Assembly (NCBI GenBank): GCA_015680905.1
Contig: CM027381.1
Coordinates: forward strand, 20,127,501 to 20,191,500
DNA length: 64,000 nt
Direction: 5' to 3'
DNA from: Coptis chinensis
Taxonomy: Eukaryota; Streptophyta; Magnoliopsida; Ranunculales; Ranunculaceae
Notes under the pieces: model-generated
Database searches by the model: none
Told to the model about the DNA's origin: nothing
Seen by the model: only the letters and a program-made list of their open reading frames with translations
In this document: piece after piece, positions 54,673 to 64,000 of the stretch
How positions within the stretch are numbered: position 1 is the stretch's first letter
Layout: every line of letters begins with the position of its first letter
Made by a program: the position numbers and the translations under genes

Positions 54673-55930
54673 GATTGCCTAGGAAGCGTCAATTCGCAAA
54701 AATTTGGAAACGCGCAAAGTTAAAGAATCAAAACGGAGCTCTAATCAAAGAGCACAGCGAAGACTCAAAGCAGTAAATAGTAGAACACCTAATTGAAAAG
54801 CACTGAAATACATTAACTTTCAGATATATTTAGGAATTAACATAGAAAATTCTAATTCAATTAAGTCTTTTTTTCAGCTTTTAATTAAGAAGTAAGAAGA
54901 GTTCGTTAGTTTATTTACATTCTCCACTATTTCATCAAAAACATGCAAATTGCATTAATAACAGGAAGTGGATTCTCCACTATCGATGTAAATATAAAAA
55001 AAGGAAACCAACCAGCAATGCTCGTAGACTTTTCCCACTAAAGTAAGACCACCAGTGGGACGAAGTAAGAAATTGCCTTCACTTACTTCTGAACAGTCAA
55101 TTTAAATAAAATCACTTCCTATTAAATAAAAGGACTCTCCACTTCCTATTTTGAAATTATAACAAATTGGCAAGAGTTTGAGTTGTCGAGATATATCTAG
55201 GAATTAACAAAGAAAATTCTAATTCTAATTAAGTCTACATTTTAACCATCTATTCTCCACTACCGATATATATCTAGGAATTAACAAAGAAAATTCTAAT
55301 TCTAATTAAGTCTACATTTTAACTTCTGTCATTCTCCACTATCGATGGTAAAAAAAGGAATTCGAAAGTAACCCCATTAAACGCTCTAGTAACGACACCA
55401 GCACAAAGTTAAAAAAAAAATAGCACACCAGCACAAAGTAACGACACCAGCACAAAGTTAACAAATACCCATTTCTTAATTAAAAAAGAAAAAACAAATA
55501 AGCTAGGGGGTTCAATAAAATTCGAAAAGAAAAATTCAAATAAGCTAGAGGGTTCAATAAATTTCACCTTAAAATCGGAACAGCAAAATACTTTGTGACT
55601 GCAGAATAGCAACGATGGCAGCTTCGATCTCTCGGAAGTTGTCTCCACCTCCAGCAAGCAACGACGCCAGCACAAAGCTATAAAATAGTACACATTTCTT
55701 TGATATCACGTCTATCCTCCTTTAGCAGTGCATTGTCTGCCTCCTGCCACTCTCCTAGCATCCCGCGAATGTAGCCGGTCAAGTGGTGCTTTACTGGTGA
55801 CAATGACCTCTGGGTAAGTAGTGGAGTCGACTGTGTTTTAAGAAGATTAGAGTAAAAAAAAAACCCAAACTTGTCAGTGTTCTCTTGGCTCGAACCCGCG
55901 AAAGCCCGGAAAAACAAAACACACTCTGGA
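54673..55930. other. Helitron 5' non-coding region with short duplications
   Basis: A 78-bp unit (GATATATCTAGGAATTAACA...) is tandemly repeated at about 55188-55323, with an older relative at 54821. Four short copies of ACACCAGCACAAAGT(T)A lie at about 55395-55680. No gene. Confidence 0.6.
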
Positions 55931-55979
55931 CCGTTAATTTGTAGAAACAGGATCCCAGGATGCTACAAAGAAACCCAAA

Positions 55980-56160
55980 CTAACAGACGCAACTCATTTG
56001 TAACAACAGGATTCCTTCAGTGCAACTCATTTGTAACAACATGAAAACTTATATTCCTTCAGTGCAACTCATTTGTAACAACAGGATTCCTTCAGTGCAT
56101 TCCTACTCTCACTTACTCCAATAGAATGACTCATAACAACAGGATTCCTTCAGTGCATAA
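55980..56160. repeat. Tandem repeat CAACTCATTTGTAACAACAG
   Basis: Four irregular copies of CAACTCATTTGTAACAACA plus GGATTCCTTCAGTGCA, in units of 33-55 bp. Confidence 0.8.
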
Positions 56161-56184
56161 GAAGACATTCCTTTTTTCTGTGTG

Positions 56185-56475
56185 AAATCGGTTGCGAGAG
56201 AGAGCCTAGTGGCCTTGATCGGTCTAGTTCCTACTGCTTTTTTACTGCTTTCCTTCCTTTCTGTCGATGCTTCGGATGCTGCCTTATCGCCCTAGGAATG
56301 AATGGCGGGACGCAACTGCACCTGCCGCTTCCTATTCTTATGCCTAATAGTGAATGTGTGGATTTACCTTGGGAAACCAGTTGCTAGTCATCTAGCAGAG
56401 GGCGTTGAGTCTATCCGAAAGCTGACTAAGCAAATAATATTCTCAGAAAAAAGCAAGCCAAGCTAAGCTTAAGCT
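56185..56475. other. Higher-GC segment, possibly organelle-derived
   Basis: This block is compositionally unlike the AT-rich surroundings and reads RESLVALIGLVPTAFLLL then SVDASDAALSP in one frame. The style resembles plant mitochondrial DNA. I have no alignment, so the origin is a guess. It sits inside the proposed Helitron near its 5' end. Confidence 0.3.
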
Positions 56476-56749
56476 ACTCTGATTTGAAGGGATTTTGGGA
56501 TTTTTGAATAAGGGGAGTTCGAGTGCTCGAAGATGAGCAGAGAAATGGTATAAAACCCAGCCAGAGAAATGGTATAAAACCCCAGCGATGATGAGGTGAG
56601 AAGATGTTCTTTGGTAAAAAAAACCGAAACTAATGTTTTTTTTGGGCTCGAACCCATGCCGTTAGATTTTGTTAGAAATGATCTGGGCCGTTCTTTATTA
56701 TAGTTTTGTCCTGTAGTGGGAAAAAAATAACCCTATCTTATTAGATAGA

Positions 56750-59100
56750 TTGACATTTTAAAATTGCATGGGTGTGTCCTTGATGTGGACTAAACTTGTC
56801 TCTTTGCTTCCCATCCTACTGTTACTGTGAAATGCAACATGTTCAAAAATTCAACTTTGTTATTACTTAGACCAGCTCCAACCATTTATATATTCGGTGG
56901 AATGGAACCAACCTCCAACCATCACGATATGATAATTGCTAGCGTCCTGAACTTTTAAGGGGGTTGGAGGGTCCCGACCAGTTACTTGATTCAAAATTTA
57001 AAAATAAACTCAATACACTCTCTTTCCTTCTTCTTGCAAACCAGAAAATGTAAACTGCTCACGGAAGTTCATCGGAAAAAGAAATGTTCACTATCCACAA
57101 AGAAGTAATAATTCAACGAAAACCCACTATATAAACAACAACTTTCATATTATATATGTTTATGTTAAAATGAAGACTCTTGAATAATTAATTAAACCCA
57201 ACAAAAATAAACATTTGAACACTTTTGTTTTAACCCAACAACTTTGATTCCCTGAAAAAATTGCTTTTTTTCCACTTTGTTTTTCTGAACTTAAGATTGG
57301 GTTTGAAGATTGTACAATCTTAAACATATATTTTTTTCGAAATTTAAAGGAATTTGGAAAAGGTGTGTAAACCTATGACAGGATCCGGTGTTGGAAAGTG
57401 GTTGGTGGTGTTTGAAACACTGGTGGCCAGATTGGGTTTGGTTTGGAAGAAGATAAGTCAACTCATTGATTTATTTGTATTTTCTGAAAAATATAAACTT
57501 TTGTAAAATGTCAACAGTTAATTTATTTTATCACTTAGGTAGGTCAGGACTGTCCTACCCCGGGCAGAACGCTAGCAATTCTCTCACGAATCCACGATAT
57601 GGTGAAAGTGTGAAACCATAGTTTGAAATTTCGGAAATTTTGGAATTCAAAATTCAAACAGTTCTAAAAATCGGAATTTTTGCTAGAATTATCAACATAT
57701 TTCAACTAAAATTTGAAATTTATATTTTTCGACCCTAATACAAACAGTATTGTTATTTTGATTTCGTTAATGGAATCCTAATATTCTATTCGAAATCACG
57801 AACTATCCGTGATTGTGTGATACTGCCAACCCCTCGCTATCAAATAAGTTATTTTTTATTTCTCTTCTTCTACAATTTAAAAACACCTCCCTCACTAAAT
57901 TTAGAATAAACTCTCCTATTGTTGGAAGAACTTTCTTTAGGTCACTGAAATTTTATAGTCAACCCCCAACTACTTCTTGAATTAAAATAGAACCTAGAAA
58001 AAAGAAAAAACATTCATTTATATTCCAATCAAATTAAATTATATTACAATATGTACAAAAGTTTTTAGAACTATAAGACTTAACCCTCCAATATCTTTTA
58101 AAATAGTATACTACTGTCTCCTCATATATCTTGGCCCTCCTAACCCAGATTCCTGGCTCCAACCCTGTCTGTAAGTAAATAATAGATGTTCTTGAGCAAT
58201 GGGTTTAAAGACTTTAAAACAGTCGATGTGTAGTACGGTTTGTATATTTGTCTCTTCTCGATAGCTAGACTTTTCGAAATTGCATCTACCTAGCGAGTAG
58301 TGTATTTTTACTCTCTTGCTTTTTTTATTGTTTAGTAATACCGCCCCCACATAGTTGTAAGCATCTTCTTCCCATTTCATTATTTATTAATACCTTCCCA
58401 CATAATTGTAAACGTACACTTCTGTTCTATTTCATTAGTAATACTCCCCTGCACTATTCTAAGTCACTTCATTTTTATTTATTCTCACACTGTTTTTGCA
58501 AAATAGTGACAAATTGGCTCAAACGAAAAACTCAACTACAATTTTAATTTTTATAATTCTTTATTACTATTGTTGATGTAACAAGTCGACATAGATCTAT
58601 AAAGAATATTGATAATCTATCTTTTTATGCAAAAGCTTACAAGAACTAGTGTGTAGCACATATCGCATACTAGTTCAGTTATATAGATTTAATACCAAAT
58701 GTAGTGTAGTTTAAGGGGATAGTATTGGACTTACAATCTCCATTATAGGCTAATATATTATTAAATCAAATCCCCCCTCCCCATTATTTTAAGCGAGTGA
58801 ATATTGTTCTCTTTATGTGGCTTTTGAAAATTGGAGATTAAAACGTCATAGTATATCTATCTTGCCAAGTCTATAGGGATAGCAAGAAAATATTGTAACA
58901 GTTAAAGTTAGTTTTAGGTACATAACAATTGCTTGAAATTTCAACAAGGTAGGTTGGGATATTTTCTTTTCTTGGGTACATCTCAATTTCAATTTCATGT
59001 CGCAGTAACCTAAAACCATCTCTAGAATAGTAGCAAGAATTTTTCTCAAACTCGGAAGAATTTGGCATACTAAATTTTGTCATCTCTATATATTTACTAT
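56750..59100. other. No gene recognised
   Basis: AT-rich. ACCAGCTCCAACC (56872) and GGGGGTTGGAGGGTCCCGACC (56960) look like an inverted MITE-like pair, but no target duplication was clear. 57600-57800 has repeated TTCGGAATTT words. A minus-strand open frame at 58111-58380 and two overlapping ones at 58846-59083 have no recognisable motifs. Confidence 0.35.
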
Positions 59101-59215
59101 TAGGACATCTCTAATTGGAGGTGTAAATTGTTTAAAGTGTAAAGTTTACATTCCAAATGTCAAAATTTTGTTTCCAATGAGAGGTGTAAATTCCCCATCG
59201 GGCTATTAGTTAATA
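59100..59215. repeat. MITE end fragment (GGACATCTCTAATTGGAGG)
   Basis: TAGGACATCTCTAATTGGAG GTGTAAATTG parallels the start of the MITE at 61401 (TAGGGCATCTCCAATGGGAG GTGTAAAATT). The partner end is not clear. Confidence 0.5.
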
Positions 59216-59360
59216 AATATATAGGATGCCACTTGAAATAACATCCCAACTAAAAACAAATTTGAACGTCACATAAACTCACGTTTGTTTTTATTTATTT
59301 TTAACAATTGTAATGTTTGCGACGGGCAAAAACTGTCATTTATTGGTTGTGTCAGTTTTA

Positions 59361-60269
59361 GGGGCCATTTGTTTTTGCCTCTTATAAGACATTGATGTCT
59401 TATAACCTCTTATAAGATGTGGCCCAGTGATTTTGGATATTTTTTTTATTTGTTTTTTGCCTCTTATAAGAGGCATTTTACTAGAAATGTCTTATAAGAG
59501 GCTCCAATTCTATAAGTACCAAAATTGGATCTACTTCAATTCTATAAGTCTTATAACTTGAAAAATGACTCAAATACCCCCGTCTATATACCCCTAGCCT
59601 CATTTATCTTTTCTTCCTTTTTCATTATCTTATTTTTCAAATAACTCTATTACCCTAGCCACCACCGGCTACCACCACCACCACTGCCGCCACTACCACC
59701 ACCACCATCACCACCACTGTGCTATTAAAACCACCACTACCACCACCACTATTACTACCACTGTACTATTAAGACCAATATCATCACCTCCACTAACACC
59801 ACTACTATACTATTAAGACTATCACCACCACCACCACCGTGCTATTAAGACATCCACCACTTCTACTACCACCACCATCACCATACTATTAAAACTAATA
59901 TCATCATCTCTACTACCACCACCACCACCACCGTGCTATTAAGACCACTACCACCACCACCGCCAATTAAGGTAGTTTCTTAAAATCGATATTCTAATTA
60001 TCAAAATTGATTTGAAACCGAAAATCAAACTATACGTTTGTTTCAAATTAATATATTCAAGTTAAATGTGATGTAAAGTAGGGTTATATTTGTCAAATAA
60101 CCATCTATAAGATGTCATGTATTTGTTTTTTCTATTTTTACAAGTGCTTATAAAGGAGAACTTAAAATAAAAAACAAATCACTTTATAAGACCATCTTAT
60201 AAGACCATCTTATAACACATGGTCTTATAAGACCCTCTTATAACTTAACCCAAAAAAACAAATAGCCCC
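59361..60269. mobile_element. PIF/Harbinger-like MITE carrying a CCA array, 909 bp
   Basis: Ends GGGGCCATTTGTTTTT and, inverted, GGGGCTATTTGTTTTTTT; flanked by TTA on both sides (59358-59360 and 60270-60272). Subterminal TCTTATAAGA words are repeated many times at both ends. It is nested inside the fold-back element. Confidence 0.8.
59655..59970. repeat. CCA-rich minisatellite
   Basis: Six or so irregular units of 50-65 bp combine (CCA)n with the tag GTGCTATTAAGACCA (also TACTATTAAGAC, ATACTATTAAAAC). Entirely inside the PIF-like MITE. Confidence 0.85.
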
Positions 60270-60710
60270 TTAGTTGACAACAGACGTTACTCGAAATGAC
60301 TTGCATTTTATTTTATTTTTAGTTAAACCAATTTGCGACGGACTTTAACTGTCGTTTTTTTCCCAATTTTTTAATTTTACAACTTCATAAGCTTTGTTGC
60401 AATGGATACCATTTTGGGTATAAAAATTATTAGTGGGTAATGCGGTTATGAATATACATCTCTACATATGATCCACATAAGAGTCACTAGGATTTCATAA
60501 CCCCGTTACCCATTAATTAATAGTTTTCATATCCAAAATTGTATCCAATTACAAATTTGTAAAAGTAATTTGAGAAAAACGACGGTCCAAGTCTGTCACA
60601 AATAGGTTGAACTAAAAACCAAAACAAAACACCGTAACTCCTAGTAACGTCTGTAGTTACTTAAAACATAAACACCCAATAAACGACGGCCTATGTCCGT
60701 TGCAAACAAC

Positions 60711-60739
60711 AAAAAAAAAAAAAAAAAAAAAAAAAAAAA
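60711..60739. repeat. Poly(A) tract, 29 bp
   Basis: An uninterrupted A run at the outer edge of the right fold-back arm. Confidence 0.9.
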
Positions 60740-60895
60740 CAGGCGTAGGTTTAGGTAAAGTTTGAGAAGAACTTAAGTTGGCGCGTCACTTTAACTAACA
60801 TCCGAGCTTTTTACAAACTGTTATTTGAGTTAGAGAATTCCCCCCTTGCTTTACACAATAATAACTATTACCTATGTTTTACACTTTCTATTGGA

Positions 60896-60900
<5 letters not shown>

Positions 60901-60948
<48 letters not shown>
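60901..60948. repeat. Poly(T) tract, 48 bp
   Basis: 48 uninterrupted T, followed by CCGGGTGTAAAG and 11 more T. The true length may be uncertain in the assembly. Confidence 0.9.
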
Positions 60949-61106
60949 CCGGGTGTAAAGTTTTTTTTTTTATATTGTTCCTTTCACGAGCCAACTTACC
61001 TAGCCAGGCTAGCTGCCCATTTTTCCCCTCTCAAATCAGCATCAAGAAATAAACCAAAATGTCTACTTTCCAATTTTAATCGTATAGGACAACTAAGTTT
61101 TAAAAG

Positions 61107-62083
61107 TTAAAACCATTGATAAAGACAAGACATTTTTTTGTTTGTAACTACTAGAAAAATCAGATTTCACATTTTAATTATTAATAAGAACAAATTTGAT
61201 TTTTATATTTTTCACTCTTTCCAATTTTACCTTTTTATGTTTGGTATACACAGATCAAAAGTGGTATATACCGACACTTGTGCATACCGGGGTACTATTG
61301 TGTTTTTCGGACAAGAGTCAACTATTGTCCTTGAGATTTTGAGAGTGTTTTTGAAATCAGGGTGTTTTTTTGGGTTCATTATTTCGGAATTTTGTCCTTA
61401 GGGCATCTCCAATGGGAGGTGTAAAATTACACCTCCACATAGGCTCCACCTAGGTGCCATTAGGATTTTACAGCTATAATTGCAAATTATTGTATAGCCC
61501 ATAAATATCTACTATCTATTGTTCCCAACGGAGAAGTGTAAAAAAGTTTGATTTTAAAATCAGATGACACTTGAAGTGACATCCCTCTTTAATCACTTCA
61601 AGTGTCGTCCGAGTTTAAAATTTTCAAATTGTGACTTTAGAAATAGATAGGGACGTCACTCCAAATGACGTTCGAACGTTTCTTTTATTCAGACGTGTGT
61701 TCAAGTGTCGCCCAAGCTATTTTTCAACTGATAGCGAGATGGGAAATTTATCATCCCCTCTATCAACTAATAGTCTATTATCTACACTTTAGCACCCCTA
61801 TTGGATAGAGTTTTTTGACACTTGGGGTGTAAACTTTCCACTCTATATGGTTTACATGCACCCCCCATTGGAGATGCTTTTATCAGTTTTATCTGTGCAT
61901 ACCAAGCATCACAAGAAAATGGTATGCATAAATGTCGGTGTACACAGACTATAGAAGGGTAAAATTGAAAAAGTGGAAAATAAATAAATTAAGTATGTCC
62001 TTATTAATAATTAAAATGTGAAATCTAGTGTTTTCTAATAGTTATAACCCAAAAAATGTCATTATCAATGGTTTCAAAACCCG
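61107..62083. mobile_element. Long-TIR element hosting a nested MITE
   Basis: Arms of roughly 150-200 bp: GTTAAAACCATTGATAAAGAC, AGATTTCACATTTTAATTATTAATAA and TACACAGAT near 61107-61265 recur inverted at 61890-62083 (GTCATTATCAATGGTTTCAAAAC at the far end). Long inverted repeats of this kind suggest a Mutator-like or fold-back MITE. No clear target duplication was seen. Confidence 0.6.
61401..61879. mobile_element. MITE with GGGCATCTCCAATGGG ends, 479 bp
   Basis: GGGCATCTCCAATGGGAGGTG at the left and its complement CCCCCCATTGGAGATGC at the right, flanked by TTA (61398-61400 and 61880-61882). PIF/Harbinger type by its three-base duplication. Nested in the long-TIR element. Confidence 0.7.
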
Positions 62084-64000
62084 ACTATAACAACCCCAAT
62101 TTTTAAACAACATAAATTATATTATTTGAATTGAAAAATAACTATTATATTATGAAGTCTAGCTTGTTGTAGAATTTGTTTGGTTGTTGTTGATTTTTCA
62201 AAATTGTTTTTACTTGAAGTTGTTTCTTAGAACTTTTGTAGGTATTTTAGAATCATTTTTGGGCTTGAAAACATTGTTAAAATATACTCATTTATATAGG
62301 TATGGACCTTGGGTGTTTTTAGACCCATTTGAGGGCCATAGGTTAACTTAAATAGATTTAAAACCTTGAATAAACAATACCTGCGAATTTCCTCTGTAAA
62401 AATCTTATTATTCAAAAACAAACCCTAGCCTCCATTAAAAAGAACATTTTTTATTGAAATAAACAAAAAGAAGAGGAAGAAGAAGAAAAGGGATTGGAGA
62501 AAAGGAAGTATTGGTATTCTTTTGCAAATTCAATTTCAGGTGAGTCATCTAAACCTTATTATTTTTAAATTTAATTGATTAGTTATCATATATATGAATT
62601 ATATTAGTGATGTACTGAATTTATTTATTGAAAATTTGAAGTGAAAAATTGTTATGTTGATCAAAGCCAAAAAAGAAAAGAAAAGGGTATACTGTGTTAA
62701 GTTACTGACATTGAGATTTCTTTTGATATAAATGAGTTTATATGGTTGGTGGTGTCTGCATCACTTATTTGCTTTTGAAGTGGCTTATAGATATGAGAAT
62801 AAACATTTGAAGTGTCTATGAATTAGAAATGGCTTATATATATATGTAATTAGAAATGGCTTATATATATGTATGAGAACTAAGTAGTTGAAGCATCTGT
62901 ATGAATTATTTGCTACTGAAGTGTCTTATATGATCGGTGATGATCTAAGGAATATTTGATTGTAACAATTTGTGTTAACCTTCATGATATTTAAAATATG
63001 AAATAAGTGGTGATGATTATGTAGGAATATGTGGACTTAAATTCTATAAGTCAAAGAAGGAACTGTTTTGACTACCTAAGAGGCACACCTTAATTTGTTG
63101 CTCACCTAGTTATAATAAGGTTAAGCTAAACTAAGTCAGAAATTAATGTGCATGGGCCTTAACCTATATATTAGTTTTGAATCTCTTTAACTATTGGTTC
63201 TCTTTTGTATAATGAACCTACAAGTCAAACTTATACAAGGCTATAAACCTAACCTTTATATCGGTTTTAAACTTATCTCTTAATTTTCTTTTAGTATAAA
63301 AGACCTACCTAAGCAATGAACCCTTCTATTTTATTTACAGCCTCATTAGATAAGCTCTAGAGAACATACTCATAAGCTAAGAACACAAGTCAAATTCAGT
63401 CATTTAGTAATCTCAATTCTCAATAGGTGCATATCTCAATTCTCATCTAAAGGTACCATTGCTGGCATGAAAGAACCGTGGTTGGCCATCTAACTAAGGT
63501 AACTTATCTGCTAGCTAATTAACATGCCATTTAAAGTTAGAATTTGCTGGCAGCACATTCTCTATAAGCAAGGGTCTAAATATGCGAACTAAGTTGTTAT
63601 AGAACAATATATTATTTGTTTCAAATGTATCTCAATAAGCTTTACAGAGCTAAAACCCGCTAAGCACTGAAACATATCATACAAGGTCCACACTAGTCTA
63701 CTCTTAACCGATCCTAAGTTTACTCAACTATGCCAAATATTTTACTTGAAAGGATAAAACCCAAAAAGGATAGGCAACAAGAATAATATAAGGCATGAAC
63801 CAAGGCACTAATCAACTGTTTAAAATCTAACAATTTAAATCTATGTGATAATGCAACCTCATCTTGTCCAGCTAGATATAAACCCCAAAACCCAGTTGGG
63901 TTCTCTGATTTTCGAACACACATCAAATATCTTCAGAAAAAAAAATATATGTTCATGATATCAACACCACACAAGGCTGCACTCAAACATTTATTTATAG
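62084..64000. other. No gene recognised at the right end
   Basis: AT-rich. A purine-rich stretch at 62465-62510 followed by TTTCAG/GTGAGT near 62540 could be a 5' UTR exon with a splice donor, but no coding sequence follows. Two diverged copies of a block of about 60 bp (AACCTATATATTAGTTTT / AACCTTTATATCGGTTTT) lie at 63160-63310. TATATATATATG repeats occur at about 62835-62870. Confidence 0.35.

Larger units (their letters stand above)
48626..56749 (-). mobile_element. Autonomous-type Helitron, decayed, 8.1 kb
   Basis: The 3' terminus (minus strand) has a GTGCC-GATT-GGCAC hairpin, then GGGCATTCACTAG, ending in CTAG and followed by T. The proposed 5' terminus is TCTATCTAATAAGATAGGG starting at 56749 and preceded by A. 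TC at the 5' end, a hairpin plus CTRR at the 3' end, and insertion between A and T are Helitron hallmarks. It encodes a Rep/helicase remnant at 49604-54672. A second 5'-end-like segment at about 55855-55955 (AACGGTCCAGA, GCGGGTTCGAGCC) resembles 56630-56690 (AACGGCCCAGA, TGGGTTCGAGCC). The real outer limit could therefore be there, with a nested or tandem copy outside. Confidence 0.78.
59318..60708. mobile_element. Fold-back element with GCGACGG arms, split by a PIF-like MITE
   Basis: The left arm (59318-59360 continuing at 60270-60420) and right arm (60530-60708) are long inverted repeats. TTTGCGACGGGC...CTGTCATTTATTGG pairs with GACGGCCTATGTCCGTTGCAAAC, and both arms share ACAGACGTTACT and the GCGACGGACTT..CTGTCGTTTTT words. 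The centre (60430-60540) carries GGGTAATGCGGTTATGAA against its complement. Terminal bases and target duplication were not resolved. Confidence 0.6.

Noticed and set aside
58111-58380. 89-codon minus-strand frame
   Set aside because: No motif or context support; could be a degraded retroelement piece, but I cannot show it.
60846-61110. Phe-rich open frames
   Set aside because: Created by the 48-bp T tract; no coding support.
1-64000. CRISPR arrays, bacterial operons, rRNA or tRNA genes
   Set aside because: No regularly spaced identical repeats with unique spacers, no ribosomal RNA signatures and no cloverleaf I could support; the DNA is plant nuclear.

Overview
The window is nuclear DNA from a flowering plant, most likely a eudicot. 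The evidence is one 12-exon plant gene with GT-AG introns, plant-type Ty1/copia, Ty3/gypsy (Tat), LINE, hAT, PIF-like and Helitron remnants, AT-rich spacers and no bacterial features. I cannot name the species.

Layout. 1-543 is the end of a Ty3-type gag on the + strand. 989-13881 is bounded by 18-bp hAT-like terminal inverted repeats and a perfect 8-bp target duplication (GAGGGAGA). It reads as one 12.9-kb non-autonomous element. Inside it lie intron-bearing fragments of host genes: a MATH domain of the UBP12/13 type and the N-terminal half of aspartate-semialdehyde dehydrogenase. It also holds several unrecognised exon-like blocks and four or five copies of a promoter-like cassette (TGACTC box, TATAAATC, shared leader) placed in front of successive blocks. 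15040-28290 is a nest of retroelements: a Tork/TNT1-like copia (-) split by a 1.5-kb solo LTR; a Tat-type Ty3 element (-) with a second RNase H; and, next to its pol, a spliced ORF on the opposite strand. That ORF is broken by a hAT inserted at its 5' splice site and by a second solo LTR just inside the next exon.

29686-46292 (-) is the one conventional gene. It encodes the ACT-domain regulatory small subunit of acetolactate synthase, in 12 exons over 16.6 kb. All junctions can be placed, but exon 2 carries a frameshift. Its introns are swollen by LINE pieces, a hAT, a tandem duplication and a hairpin MITE. A further hAT sits about 190 bp upstream of its start.

47487-47777 is a TAA-flanked MITE. 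47895-48604 is a LURP-one-related (LOR) pseudogene. It is followed 22 bp later by the 3' terminus of an 8.1-kb decayed autonomous Helitron (48626-56749, -) with Rep and PIF1-type helicase remnants. 56750-64000 has no recognisable gene and holds nested fold-back elements and MITEs, a CCA-rich array and long A/T tracts.

Functionally, only the acetolactate synthase small subunit looks like a cellular gene under recent constraint. Everything else is mobile DNA or host-gene debris. The most unusual object is the 12.9-kb element with serially repeated promoter-like cassettes and captured gene fragments.
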